From IMG/VR virus record IMGVR_UViG_3300025128_004324, positions 1 through 25,452 of that record: a stretch of DNA of 25,452 nucleotides. One strand, given 5' to 3'. The notes under the pieces were generated by a model. It saw nothing but the letters and a program-made list of their open reading frames with translations, had not been told where the DNA came from and did no database searches. Position numbers and translations under genes: made by a program. Every line of letters starts with the position of its first letter. The first letter of the stretch is position 1. Of the stretch, positions 7,484 through 15,480 are shown in pieces. The stretch is from a virus.

Positions 7484-7918
7484 ATGCCAGAATTGGAAAC
7501 AGAGGTTGAACTTCTCAAAAAAGAGTTACATGACCAAAAAAGAATTCATGATAGACTTGATATAGCAATCGAGAAGCTTACCGATGTTTCCAATTCTATT
7601 CATCGTATGCTCGCTGTTCATGAGGAAAAAATTGCAAGACAAGAAGAAGCAATCTTTGAGGCAGAACAGAAAATAGAAATTCGCAGAGGCGAACTCCTAG
7701 TTAAAATAGACGAACTCCATTCTCGTATTACCACAAATACTAAAGAAATTATGACTGCTGCTACTGCTCAGCATGAAACGCAGAATAAAGAAATCCAGAA
7801 AATCAGAGATGATATAAACAATAGAGTTGGCGTCCTAGAAAGATGGCGCTATGTGATTATTGGTGGCTCTATTGTTGCTGGATTCCTATTGCACAAATTT
7901 GTGCAAATTGGTACTTGA
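7484..7918 (+). CDS. Coiled-coil protein with C-terminal membrane anchor
   Basis: Residues ~1-118 are almost entirely charged heptad-like helix (VELLKKELHDQ, IEKLTDVSNSI, ARQEEAIFEAE). A single hydrophobic segment follows (YVIIGGSIVAGFLLHKF) at the C-terminus. This resembles tail-anchored XhlA-like phage proteins found next to holin-like genes, and the preceding gene is a small membrane protein; the lysis link is inferred. Its last codons contain an 18-bp perfect palindrome, and its stop codon overlaps the -35 element of the primase promoter. Confidence 0.7.
   Translation: MPELETEVELLKKELHDQKRIHDRLDIAIEKLTDVSNSIHRMLAVHEEKIARQEEAIFEAEQKIEIRRGELLVKIDELHSRITTNTKEIMTAATAQHETQNKEIQKIRDDINNRVGVLERWRYVIIGGSIVAGFLLHKFVQIGT
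7889..7906. promoter_or_regulatory. 18-bp perfect palindrome, candidate operator
   Basis: TTGCACAAATTTGTGCAA is self-complementary over all 18 bases. It lies 8 bp upstream of the -35 box of the primase promoter, inside the end of the previous coding region. The symmetric form fits a dimeric repressor or activator site. It has no following U-tract, so a terminator is unlikely. Function is inferred. Confidence 0.45.
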
Positions 7919-7943
7919 CTTTAATTGAAAATTAGTATATTAT
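7915..7943 (+). promoter_or_regulatory. Sigma70-type promoter for the replication block
   Basis: TTGACT and TATTAT are separated by 17 bp. The primase ATG at 7953 lies only 9 nt beyond the -10 box and has no Shine-Dalgarno sequence, so the transcript would be leaderless or nearly so. The promoter would read into the primase and ribonucleotide reductase genes. Confidence 0.6.
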
Positions 7944-7952
7944 GTTTAAACT

Positions 7953-8981
7953 ATGGATGCATACATTGATATTAAATATCTCAACCTAATTCAAAGCTCC
8001 CTTCCGATGTTCAAGAAGAAGGGAGATTTTCTATGGAATTTTCGCTGTCCTTACTGTGGTGACTCTAAACGGTCACGCACAAAGGCTCGTGGTTTCGTAT
8101 ACCGTAAGAAGAATGACCTATTTTTTAAGTGTCATAATTGTGGTGTTGGCACTACTTTAGGGAAACTTATAAAATATGTTGACTCAAAAACTTACGATGA
8201 CTATATACTAGAACGATACAGAAAAGGGGTTAAGTCCAACAACCCTGAGCCGGAGTTTAAATTTAATGAACCAGTGTTTCGCACAAAGGGTGTTCTCAAA
8301 AGTCTTGACCCTATTTCAGAATTACCAGAGAACCATCCAGCGAAACAAATCATTGAAAAACGGTGTTTACCACCAAAGTCTCTCTCCGACTTGTATCTAT
8401 GCAAGTCTTTTTATAAATTCACGAATTCGCTAGTTCCTAATAAGTTCCCATCTTTAGATGGGGATCATCCAAGGCTTGTGATTCCTTTTCGTGATGAGAA
8501 TGGTAAAATTTTTGCGTATCAAGGAAGAGCATTTGGAAAGGAACAACCGAAATATATTACAATTATTTTAGACCATAACAAAGATAAAGTTTTTGGTTTA
8601 GATACTGTTACTAAAGATAAACCTGTTCTAGTTGTCGAAGGCCCGTTAGATAGTTTATTTCTAGATAATTGTATTGCTGTTGCTGGTGCTAGTTTTAGAA
8701 GTCCTTTATCAATTAAAGGGAGACTTATGCAGAATGGTGAATTGACAATTATATTTGACAACGAACCAAGAAATAAGGAGATATGTAAACAAATAGAACG
8801 GTCTATTAATCAGGGACAAAGAGTTGTACTCTGGCCTGATGCAATAAAAGAAAAAGATATTAACGATATGATTTTGTCTGGTATGACGAAAGAGGACATA
8901 CAGGATATAATAAGAAACAATACCTTTAGTGGTGCAGAGGCACAATTGAGGTTCGCAGAATGGAGAAAAATAAATGTCTGA
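7953..8981 (+). CDS. DNA primase, T4 gp61-like
   Basis: The N-terminus has a zinc ribbon, C32-x2-C35 and C60-x2-C63. The central region ends in a TOPRIM core with VLVVEGPLDS (E229) and a downstream IIFDNEP acidic motif, then a DINDM segment. This is the DnaG-type layout used by phages to make RNA primers at the fork, working with a replicative helicase that is not in this window. The length of 342 residues matches T4 gp61. It heads the block behind a sigma70-like promoter, and its last 8 nt overlap the reductase gene. Assignment to the TOPRIM primase family is firm; the exact subfamily is less certain. Confidence 0.85.
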   Translation: MDAYIDIKYLNLIQSSLPMFKKKGDFLWNFRCPYCGDSKRSRTKARGFVYRKKNDLFFKCHNCGVGTTLGKLIKYVDSKTYDDYILERYRKGVKSNNPEPEFKFNEPVFRTKGVLKSLDPISELPENHPAKQIIEKRCLPPKSLSDLYLCKSFYKFTNSLVPNKFPSLDGDHPRLVIPFRDENGKIFAYQGRAFGKEQPKYITIILDHNKDKVFGLDTVTKDKPVLVVEGPLDSLFLDNCIAVAGASFRSPLSIKGRLMQNGELTIIFDNEPRNKEICKQIERSINQGQRVVLWPDAIKEKDINDMILSGMTKEDIQDIIRNNTFSGAEAQLRFAEWRKINV

Positions 8982-10950
8982 ACTAAACGGTAATAACTAC
9001 CTACCAACACCCTATCAAGAATTCATTCACTTGTCAAGATATTCACGATGGTTAGCAGAAGAAGGAAGGCGAGAAACTTGGCCTGAAACAGTTTCACGAT
9101 ACTTTACATTTTTTGATGAACATCTTATGGATATGCATCAATACAAATTACCAAGTACGTTGCGTAAAGAAATAGAAGAAGCAGTATTAGATTTGAAGGT
9201 TATGCCTTCCATGCGTTGTATTATGACTGCTGGAGAGGCATTGAAACGAGAGAACATTGCTGGATACAATTGTTCTTATGTTGCAATCAATCGCCCTCAA
9301 GCATTTGATGAAGTGCTTTATATTCTTATGAATGGAACTGGTGTTGGTTTCAGTGTAGAACGTCAATTTGTAAATGAACTTCCTCGTATTGCCGAGGAAT
9401 TTTTTATTACAGATACCGTAATTACCGTTGCAGATAGTAAACTTGGATGGGCAAAAGCGTTCAAAGAACTCGTTGGAATGTTGTATATTGGACAGATACC
9501 TAGATGGGACGTATCTAAAGTTAGACCCGCTGGCGCTCCTCTAAAGACGTTTGGCGGTAGGGCTAGTGGGCCAGAACCGCTCGAAGCACTTTTTAATTTT
9601 ACAGTTAATATCTTTCAGAACTCAGCAGGACGTAAGTTATCTTCTATTGAAGCACACGATATTGTATGTAAAATTGCAGAAATTGTTGTGGTTGGTGGTG
9701 TTCGCCGTTCTGCATTGATTAGTCTATCGAATTTGTCTGATGACCGTATGCGAGCTGCAAAACATGGTCAGTGGTGGGATAATAATCCTCAACGTGCTCT
9801 TGCAAACAATAGTGCATGTTATTCAGAGAAGCCTGATATTGGTGTATTCATGGACGAATGGAAAGCTCTTTATGAGTCTAAGTCTGGTGAACGTGGTATT
9901 TTCAATCGTGAAAGTGCTGTCAAGATGGCAGAACGAAACGGTAGACGGGATGTAAGTCATGAGTTTGGTACAAACCCATGTTCAGAGATTATTTTACGGG
10001 ACAGGGAATTCTGCAATCTTTCAGAGGTGGTAGTACGAGTTACCGATACAGTAGAAACATTAAAATCAAAAGCTCGTCTTGCTGCAATCTTAGGTACACT
10101 TCAATCAACACTTACAAACTTTAAGTATGTATCTGCTGGTTGGAAAAAGAATTGTGAAGAGGAACGTCTACTTGGTGTGTCTCTTACAGGTATTATGGAT
10201 TCGCCTCTTACTAATGGTTCTGAAGGAGACTTAGGTAAACTTTTGGATGAATTGCGTGAAATTGTTGTCGCAACAAACAAATCATTTTCTTCCAAAATTG
10301 GTATTAATCAATCTACTGCAACAACCTGTGTTAAACCTTCTGGTACAGTATCACAGTTGACAGATGCAGCTTCTGGTATTCATGCTCGTCATAATCCTTT
10401 TTATATTCGTACAGTGCGTGGAGATAAGAAAGACCCACTTACAAAGATGATGACTGATGTTGGTTTTCCTGTAGAGGATGACCATCTTAATCCTACACAT
10501 ACTGCTGTTTTTTCCTTTCCTATGAAGGTAGAGAAGGGTGCTGTATTTCGTACAGATAAAACTGCAATTGAACAGTTGGAACTTTGGAAAGCATATCAAG
10601 AACATTGGTGTGAACACAAACCTTCTGTTACTATTTCTGTTAAAGAACATGAATGGATGACAGTCGGTGCATGGGTATATGATAATTTCGATTATATGTC
10701 TGGCGTGAGTTTCCTGCCTTTTTCGGAACATACATATAAGCAAGCACCTTATCAGGATATAGAAAAACAAGATTACGAAGACCTTCTGACTAAGATGCCT
10801 AAAAATGTGGATTGGACTAAATTGGCTGAGTATGAAAGTGTAGATATGACAGTAGGTTCTCAAGAACTTGCTTGCACTGCTGGTGTTTGTGAAGTAGTAG
10901 ATTTAGTACCTACAATAGAACCACAAGAAGCAGTGGAAATTAGCGCTTAA
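8974..10950 (+). CDS. nrdJ: Adenosylcobalamin-dependent (class II) ribonucleoside-triphosphate reductase
   Basis: The enzyme reduces ribonucleotides to deoxyribonucleotides using a cobalamin-generated thiyl radical. The family's functional residues can be placed by spacing: C100 in YNCSYV (partner of the redox pair), N334-P-C336-S-E338 (thiyl radical Cys with Asn and Glu), C347 eleven residues later (second redox Cys), and the C-terminal shuttle pair C634-x4-C639. The pattern matches the Lactobacillus-type monomeric enzyme, at 658 residues versus ~739 there. There is no small radical-generating subunit in the window, consistent with class II. A GGAG at 8962-8965 sets the start. It would supply dNTPs for phage replication, provided the host has B12. 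Confidence 0.92.
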   Translation: MSELNGNNYLPTPYQEFIHLSRYSRWLAEEGRRETWPETVSRYFTFFDEHLMDMHQYKLPSTLRKEIEEAVLDLKVMPSMRCIMTAGEALKRENIAGYNCSYVAINRPQAFDEVLYILMNGTGVGFSVERQFVNELPRIAEEFFITDTVITVADSKLGWAKAFKELVGMLYIGQIPRWDVSKVRPAGAPLKTFGGRASGPEPLEALFNFTVNIFQNSAGRKLSSIEAHDIVCKIAEIVVVGGVRRSALISLSNLSDDRMRAAKHGQWWDNNPQRALANNSACYSEKPDIGVFMDEWKALYESKSGERGIFNRESAVKMAERNGRRDVSHEFGTNPCSEIILRDREFCNLSEVVVRVTDTVETLKSKARLAAILGTLQSTLTNFKYVSAGWKKNCEEERLLGVSLTGIMDSPLTNGSEGDLGKLLDELREIVVATNKSFSSKIGINQSTATTCVKPSGTVSQLTDAASGIHARHNPFYIRTVRGDKKDPLTKMMTDVGFPVEDDHLNPTHTAVFSFPMKVEKGAVFRTDKTAIEQLELWKAYQEHWCEHKPSVTISVKEHEWMTVGAWVYDNFDYMSGVSFLPFSEHTYKQAPYQDIEKQDYEDLLTKMPKNVDWTKLAEYESVDMTVGSQELACTAGVCEVVDLVPTIEPQEAVEISA

Positions 10951-11102
10951 TGAAATTAATAGTCTGCGAAAGTTGCGAAGCAGAGTTTAAAATAAGACAC
11001 AGTATGGACGAGGGATATTATCATTTATCCTTCTGTCCGTTCTGTGGCGAAGACTTAAATGAAGAATTGGAAGATGAGGTAGAATGGGAAGATGATGAAT
11101 AA
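10950..11102 (+). CDS. Small zinc-ribbon acidic protein (50 aa)
   Basis: Two CxxC knuckles (VCESCEAEF and FCPFCGEDL) form a likely zinc ribbon, followed by a very acidic tail (EELEDEVEWEDDE). The ATG shares one base with the reductase stop, so it is translationally coupled. Comparable mini-proteins occur in marine T4-like phages. A DNA- or protein-binding adaptor is plausible; no function is known to me. Confidence 0.65.
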   Translation: MKLIVCESCEAEFKIRHSMDEGYYHLSFCPFCGEDLNEELEDEVEWEDDE

Positions 11103-11193
11103 TCCTTGGTATATTTGGGTTGCTTGTGGCGGCGTTGTAGCTGCGGCAACTCTATTAGTTTATTTAAAACTTAGCGGGTTTACAATAGGATGA
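11095..11193 (+). CDS. Single-span membrane mini-protein (32 aa)
   Basis: The ATG overlaps the end of the zinc-ribbon gene and the stop overlaps the next ATG, which supports coupling. The product is mostly one hydrophobic helix (WYIWVACGGVVAAATLLVYL) with short ends. An ATG 3 nt earlier is an equally possible start. It is too short for family assignment. Confidence 0.45.
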   Translation: MNNPWYIWVACGGVVAAATLLVYLKLSGFTIG

Positions 11194-11369
11194 CCGCAAT
11201 GTGGTATAAGTGGTATTGCCACCTAAGAAGCAAAGGCTATAATCCTTTTACTTCATTATACTGTGCATGGTATAACACAAAAATATCTCCACCTTATTGG
11301 ACTAAGGAGCATGGATATGATGTGCCACAACGGTGGGTAGATAATAGGGACAAATATTATAGAGGATGA
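11190..11369 (+). CDS. Aromatic-rich small phage protein (59 aa)
   Basis: The start overlaps the preceding stop (ATGA). The product is unusually rich in Trp and Tyr (MWYKWYCHLRSKGYNPF, CAWYNTK, PPYWTKEHGYD), with no membrane segment. An internal ATG at 11199 could also be used. It ends 3 nt before the radical SAM gene. No family is recognised. Confidence 0.5.
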   Translation: MTAMWYKWYCHLRSKGYNPFTSLYCAWYNTKISPPYWTKEHGYDVPQRWVDNRDKYYRG

Positions 11370-11372
11370 TTA

Positions 11373-12896
11373 ATGGACTTTATACTATTTACACCATTTG
11401 ATCGGTCTAGATTTTTAGGTGCATACAGAATAGCTAGAATTTTAAGAGATGAAGGATATTCTGTAATAGTAGTTGATTTTATGCAACAAATGTTAGAAGA
11501 TTCTTCTGAATTACTATTGTGGTTACAAAAACACGTTCATGATAATACCGTTTTCGGATTTTCTGGTACTTTCATGAGTTTTGCTATAGTAGATGATGAT
11601 TTTGGTGAAAAAAGTTCCCTTCCAGATGACCGTAAATTCAAAAGATATTCGAGAACTTTAGCACGAAGAAAATTTGCTGCAGAAGCTGGAAGAAGCGTTC
11701 GGCCCGAAGTGGTAGAATTTCTTGATGATTTAAAAATGGATTTCCCCGATAACAAAATAGTAATCGGCGGCGCTGGATTCATTGCTGAATTTATGTTTAG
11801 AAGTTTACCCATAGACCATTTGTTCATGGGATATAGTGAAGAAACAGCAACAAGGGAACTTGTTGATATTTACAAGGGAAAGGATGTAACGGATGTAATA
11901 CATCAAGACCCCTTTGAATTAACCTTTGATTTTCATAATACAGGCAATACTTTTGATGCCGAAGATATTATATTTCCCAATGAAGTTTTACCTTTAGAAA
12001 TAAGTAGGGGGTGTAGATTTGCATGTAAGTTTTGTGGTTGGGCTTTGACAGGAAGAAAAATGTCTGATAAGTATATTAGACATAAAGATAAAATTTTCAA
12101 TGAACTGATGCATAACTATGAACTTTTTGGAACATCAAATTACAATATGATGTGCGATACATTCAATGAGTCAAATGAAAAACTTTTAATGTTGAAGGGA
12201 ATATTTGATGAATTTAATAAACTTACGGGAGAAAGACTACGATTCAATTCATACCTTAGATTAGAGCTAATGAAAAGATTTCCAGAACAAATTAATATAT
12301 TACGAGACATGGGAATTATCGCTACTAATTTAGGAATAGAAACCTTACATTACCCCTCTGCAAAAGCAATAGGTAAGGGGATTCTTCCCGAAGACGTTTA
12401 TAATACAGTTAGTAAAATGAGAGAATCGTGGGGTGAAGAGGCTAGACTACATTCTGGTTTTATTATTGGTTTACCTTATGAAACAAAGGAAACTGCGACA
12501 AAGTGGTTGACTAGTTTATATAATAAAGAACTAGATTTAACAAGTTGGAAACTATCGCCGTTGAGAATTAACACAAATAGGGCAAGTGAATTTACTAGTC
12601 CATTTGATAGAGAAACCGATAAATATGGTTATAGAATGTCTTCAACTAAGTGGAAGCCTGAATCTTGGATAAATGCCCCCGATGGTTCTGAAGTATGGGA
12701 AAATGAACATTGGGATTATTATGAGTGTGATGAATTAGTAGCAGAATGGACTAAGAAATTTAATAACGATGGTATTGTAAAATTTGCAGATCATCCTTGG
12801 GGATATTTAAACTATAAACATGGAATTATTAAAGGACAGCGAGGTAGACCAAGCAAAGATGTTGTCCAAAAATATCGTGATAGGTTATTACAATGA
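11373..12896 (+). CDS. Radical SAM protein with B12-binding-like N-terminal domain
   Basis: Residues 214-221 carry the CxxxCxxC cluster motif (C214, C218, C221) that binds the [4Fe-4S] cluster cleaving S-adenosylmethionine, followed by a radical SAM barrel (GIETLHYPSAKAIGKG, GFIIGLPYET). The N-terminal ~190 residues look like the Rossmann fold of B12-binding radical SAM enzymes (MDFILFTPFDRSRFLGAYRI, KIVIGGAGF), but I see no DxHxxG cobalamin ligand motif. The substrate is unknown. Candidates include methylation or modification of nucleic acid or protein, or a hopanoid- or anaerobic-type reaction, none supported here. It overlaps the following nuclease gene by 4 nt. The Arg/Lys-rich C-terminus (KGQRGRPSKD) might contact nucleic acid. 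Confidence 0.8.
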   Translation: MDFILFTPFDRSRFLGAYRIARILRDEGYSVIVVDFMQQMLEDSSELLLWLQKHVHDNTVFGFSGTFMSFAIVDDDFGEKSSLPDDRKFKRYSRTLARRKFAAEAGRSVRPEVVEFLDDLKMDFPDNKIVIGGAGFIAEFMFRSLPIDHLFMGYSEETATRELVDIYKGKDVTDVIHQDPFELTFDFHNTGNTFDAEDIIFPNEVLPLEISRGCRFACKFCGWALTGRKMSDKYIRHKDKIFNELMHNYELFGTSNYNMMCDTFNESNEKLLMLKGIFDEFNKLTGERLRFNSYLRLELMKRFPEQINILRDMGIIATNLGIETLHYPSAKAIGKGILPEDVYNTVSKMRESWGEEARLHSGFIIGLPYETKETATKWLTSLYNKELDLTSWKLSPLRINTNRASEFTSPFDRETDKYGYRMSSTKWKPESWINAPDGSEVWENEHWDYYECDELVAEWTKKFNNDGIVKFADHPWGYLNYKHGIIKGQRGRPSKDVVQKYRDRLLQ

Positions 12897-13234
12897 AAAC
12901 GCAAAGTGCAAAAGCAAAGGGTAGACGATTACAACAATGGTTTCGTGACCTTCTTATAGAAAAATTAGAAGTTCATCCAGAGGATATTGAATCTCGTAGT
13001 ATGGGTGCAGGCGGTGAAGACCTTATCATGGCCCGTGCTGCAAGAAAGAAATTTCCCTACTCTATAGAGTGTAAGAATCAAGAAAGTATTAATGTCTGGA
13101 AATCGTATGAACAGGCACAAGAAAATTCGGGTGACTACGAACCTATCGTAGTATTGAAACGCAATAAATCAAAACCTCTTGTTTTGGTGGATGCAGATTA
13201 TTTTGTGAGATTGCATAATGAATTGGTGGATTGA
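12893..13234 (+). CDS. PD-(D/E)XK nuclease-like phage protein
   Basis: SMGAGGEDLIM followed by FPYSIECKN supplies the nuclease-fold core: D43, E59 and K61, the ExK pair on a strand after the acidic residue. This is the compact catalytic arrangement of Holliday-junction resolvase-like and VRR/VSR-like endonucleases. At 113 residues it is a single-domain protein found widely in marine T4-like phages. Its ATG overlaps the radical SAM stop and its end overlaps the methyltransferase start by 17 nt. The DNA structure it cuts is not evident. An N-terminal basic patch (KAKGRRLQQWFR) would suit DNA contact. Confidence 0.75.
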   Translation: MKTQSAKAKGRRLQQWFRDLLIEKLEVHPEDIESRSMGAGGEDLIMARAARKKFPYSIECKNQESINVWKSYEQAQENSGDYEPIVVLKRNKSKPLVLVDADYFVRLHNELVD

Positions 13235-13781
13235 AGAGTACAAGAAATATCATGCAGATAAGGATACAAATTATCCAGGCAATAATCTAAAACCACAACT
13301 ACACCATATTATTGATTTGGTCAAAGATACCAAATCAGAAACTTTATTAGACTATGGTTGTGGTAAAGGATTGCAATATACGAAGTGGAAACATCAGGAA
13401 GAAATTGGTGTGATGCCCTCATTGTATGACCCTGCTGTACCAGAACATCAAGAACTTCCAGATGGGCCTTTTGATGGTATATATTCTACAGATGTTATGG
13501 AACATATACCGAAAGAACAACTTCCAGAAACCTTTAATAACATATTTTCTAGAGCAGAGAAGTTCGTATTTCTTGCAATATGTACTAAACCAGCAATTGC
13601 AGTTCTTCCAAGTGGAGAAAATGCACATTGTACCGTTGAACCAATTGGATTTTGGAAAACAATGGTAGAAAAATATGCGCCAAAACGGGTATATACTCAC
13701 ATAAAAACCTATGGTAATTGTAATAATTATACTATTCTTAATGAAGACCTGTATCTAGAATGGTATCTATCAAATATTTAA
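13218..13781 (+). CDS. Class I SAM-dependent methyltransferase-like protein
   Basis: TLLDYGCGKG (residues 42-51) is the SAM-binding motif I, and DGIYSTDVMEHIPKEQLP is a typical motif of small-molecule or lipid-type class I methyltransferases. At 187 residues it is a minimal catalytic domain without a DNA target-recognition domain. The NPPY and PC motifs of DNA methylases are not seen, so DNA methylation is not supported. It overlaps the nuclease gene by 17 nt and ends the replication/nucleotide block. The substrate is unknown. Confidence 0.75.
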   Translation: MNWWIEEYKKYHADKDTNYPGNNLKPQLHHIIDLVKDTKSETLLDYGCGKGLQYTKWKHQEEIGVMPSLYDPAVPEHQELPDGPFDGIYSTDVMEHIPKEQLPETFNNIFSRAEKFVFLAICTKPAIAVLPSGENAHCTVEPIGFWKTMVEKYAPKRVYTHIKTYGNCNNYTILNEDLYLEWYLSNI

Positions 13782-13802
13782 ATCTTTAATTATAACAATT
13801 CC

Positions 13803-13810
13803 CTAAATAA
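13803..13810 (+). promoter_or_regulatory. Possible T4-type late promoter
   Basis: CTAAATAA lies in the only real gap of this region (13782-13830), about 20 bp before the next ATG. It resembles the TATAAATA late -10 element used by T4-like phages. No -35 box is visible, as expected for a sigma-gp55-type late promoter. It would drive the whole 13831-20626 run. A GGGAG ribosome site follows at 13819-13823. The match is short and could be chance in AT-rich DNA. Confidence 0.3.
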
Positions 13811-13830
13811 TCCCATATAGGGAGAACCAA

Positions 13831-14109
13831 ATGGAAGCATTTAAGCTAATTGCTGATCTTGGTTTTTCTATCGCAGCATTGTTTGGCGGTGGATTCTTTA
13901 TTATTCTACTTTTGAAATATATTCTGGAGTCTGTAGTAAGTAAGGCTCAAGGACTAAATGGTATGATTAGTGCGTTGGACAATAGGGTAAAAACTATTAA
14001 CAACGAAATCGTCCGTTTAGATGCATTAATATGCCATGCGTTGGGTGTTAAACCAGATACCCGAAGATTATCTGCTGCCGATGGAAAAGAAGACGCAAGG
14101 AAAGATTGA
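13831..14109 (+). CDS. N-terminal membrane segment plus coiled-coil protein A
   Basis: A hydrophobic segment (IAALFGGGFFIILLLKYIL, about residues 14-32) is followed by a helical region with heptad spacing (ISALDNRVKTINNEIVRLDALI). It then has a polar tail rich in Arg and Asp. It resembles the next gene product in layout, and both contain a (D/N)x(I/M)xRLD segment, suggesting a related pair. This is the first gene of the run that leads into the curli-like genes. A holin-like or membrane-scaffold role is possible but unproved. Confidence 0.65.
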   Translation: MEAFKLIADLGFSIAALFGGGFFIILLLKYILESVVSKAQGLNGMISALDNRVKTINNEIVRLDALICHALGVKPDTRRLSAADGKEDARKD

Positions 14110-14441
14110 TGCAAGAATTTATTAATGCAGTTAATCAGTATGGTGTGCCAACCGTAACAGCGGTGGGTATGGCCTATTTTATATATTTTATATGGAAGTT
14201 TGTTACAACCACAATTCTTCCATCACTTAATCAAGCTTCAACTACATTAGTTGCTCTCATAGATAGAGTGAGGATGCTTGATAATGATATGATACGATTA
14301 GACCAAAAGATTAATACTATAATTGAAATTCAAGACCAGCAAAATGACCCATTTGAGAAAGCACAAAAAATAAGAGATGAACAGCAAGATAAAAAGATAA
14401 ATAGCAATTCGGCAACTATTAAAAAATTAAAGGAGAAATAA
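14109..14441 (+). CDS. N-terminal membrane segment plus coiled-coil protein B
   Basis: One hydrophobic segment (VTAVGMAYFIYFIWKFVTTT, about residues 15-34) precedes a helical region (LIDRVRMLDNDMIRLDQKIN) and a charged Lys-rich end. I place the start at the ATG whose first base is the last base of the previous stop; a TTG one codon earlier is also possible. The layout matches the preceding protein, and similar proteins occur in marine T4-like phages. Its last base is shared with the ATG of the oxygenase gene, so the genes are coupled. Confidence 0.65.
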   Translation: MQEFINAVNQYGVPTVTAVGMAYFIYFIWKFVTTTILPSLNQASTTLVALIDRVRMLDNDMIRLDQKINTIIEIQDQQNDPFEKAQKIRDEQQDKKINSNSATIKKLKEK

Positions 14442-15019
14442 TGAATGTGCGTGATTTTATACAGTATTTTCCAGATACACTAAATGAAGAAATATGTGAT
14501 AATATAATTTTTGATTTAAAGAAAAAGTTGCCAGAAACAGATTTATTACCTCGTTTCTTAGATAAGATATCTGAAGAGGATAAAGAGTATAAATGTCTAT
14601 CTGAAGCGGTTAAGGAAATAAAACAAAAATATTTACAGGTAATACCTGATTATGTTAAAAATTATCATGATGTATCAGGAGAGGATTTTAATATAAAAGA
14701 AGCTATACATAAAAAGCTAAGAGTACATTATTATCCTACAGGGGGAAATGTAGGTATTCATATTGATAATACTGGAGCAAGAAAAAGATATATGAAAAAA
14801 AATAAAAGCTTACCAAACACTGAACGTAATTTTGCTCAGTTGTCTTGTTTAGTATTTTTAAATGATAATTATGAAGGGGGTGAATTTGTAGTTGCAGATC
14901 AAGAATATGAAACATCAAAAGGGTCTGCTTTAATTTTTCCAGCAAACTTTATGTTCCCCCATAAAGTTAAGGAAGTTACCAAGGGAGAGCGCTGGAGTAT
15001 TGGCGCATTTTTAAGATGA
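14441..15019 (+). CDS. 2-oxoglutarate/Fe(II)-dependent oxygenase, prolyl-hydroxylase-like
   Basis: The metal-binding triad is visible as H107-x-D109 (in NVGIHIDNTG) and H174 (FPHKV), with the 2-oxoglutarate-binding Arg ten residues later at R184 (ERWSIG). GGEFVV and SALIFPANFMFPHKV are typical of the prolyl-4-hydroxylase-like group. These enzymes hydroxylate a protein side chain, nucleic acid or small molecule while consuming 2-oxoglutarate. Marine T4-like phages carry many, mostly with unknown substrates. Its stop overlaps the csgF ATG (ATGA), so it is probably translated together with the curli-like genes and might modify one of their products. No signal peptide, so it acts in the cytoplasm. 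Confidence 0.85.
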   Translation: MNVRDFIQYFPDTLNEEICDNIIFDLKKKLPETDLLPRFLDKISEEDKEYKCLSEAVKEIKQKYLQVIPDYVKNYHDVSGEDFNIKEAIHKKLRVHYYPTGGNVGIHIDNTGARKRYMKKNKSLPNTERNFAQLSCLVFLNDNYEGGEFVVADQEYETSKGSALIFPANFMFPHKVKEVTKGERWSIGAFLR

Positions 15020-15480
15020 ATAATACTAAATATATTTTCGTTGGAATTTTAACATGTATGATATATGTAATGTATATTGATTCAGTTAATGCTGGGCAAT
15101 TAACACACCAGTTTAAATCTCCGGCTTTTAATGGTCAGGGATATAGCGCACATGTGTTGACGATTGAGAACCAAGAGTTTTCTCGTAAAAAAGCAATTAG
15201 AGAAAAAAGAGAAGCAGCAGAAAGACAAGCAGCAAGAGATGCCGCAAATACAAACCTTTCCAAATTTATGAAAAATGTGGAAAGCAGGATTTATGCTCAG
15301 CTTTCAAAACAATTAGTAGACAGTATGTTTGGAGAAGATTCTGGTACATCAGGTACAGTAACTTTTGAAGGTACTACAATTAGTTATGTTAAAGATTCTC
15401 AAAACGTAACTTTAACAATAGTGGATGCAAATGGTAGTGAAACGGTTATTACAGTTCCTATCGGCGATTTTACTTTTTAG
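15016..15480 (+). CDS. csgF: Curli assembly factor CsgF-like protein
   Basis: CsgF caps the CsgG outer-membrane pore and guides curli nucleation at the cell surface. A signal peptide ends ...VNA at residue 26. The mature start, GQLTHQFKSPAFNG, has the same form as E. coli mature CsgF (G..T.QF..P.F.G), the segment that inserts into the CsgG channel. An extended charged helix follows (RKKAIREKREAAERQAARD), then FMKNVESRIYAQLSKQLV and a beta-rich tail (TLTIVDANGSETVITVPIG), matching the known fold order. At 154 residues it is slightly longer than E. coli CsgF (138). It overlaps csgG by 56 nt in another frame, which strongly couples the two. Confidence 0.88.
   Translation: MNNTKYIFVGILTCMIYVMYIDSVNAGQLTHQFKSPAFNGQGYSAHVLTIENQEFSRKKAIREKREAAERQAARDAANTNLSKFMKNVESRIYAQLSKQLVDSMFGEDSGTSGTVTFEGTTISYVKDSQNVTLTIVDANGSETVITVPIGDFTF

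Noticed and set aside
7889-7906. Palindrome read as a rho-independent terminator
   Set aside because: It is AT-rich, has no U-tract after it, and a promoter follows at once; an operator is a better reading.
13218-13781. DNA methyltransferase of a restriction or antirestriction system
   Set aside because: It has only a SAM-binding core with a lipid/small-molecule-type motif and lacks the catalytic NPPY or PC motifs of DNA methylases.
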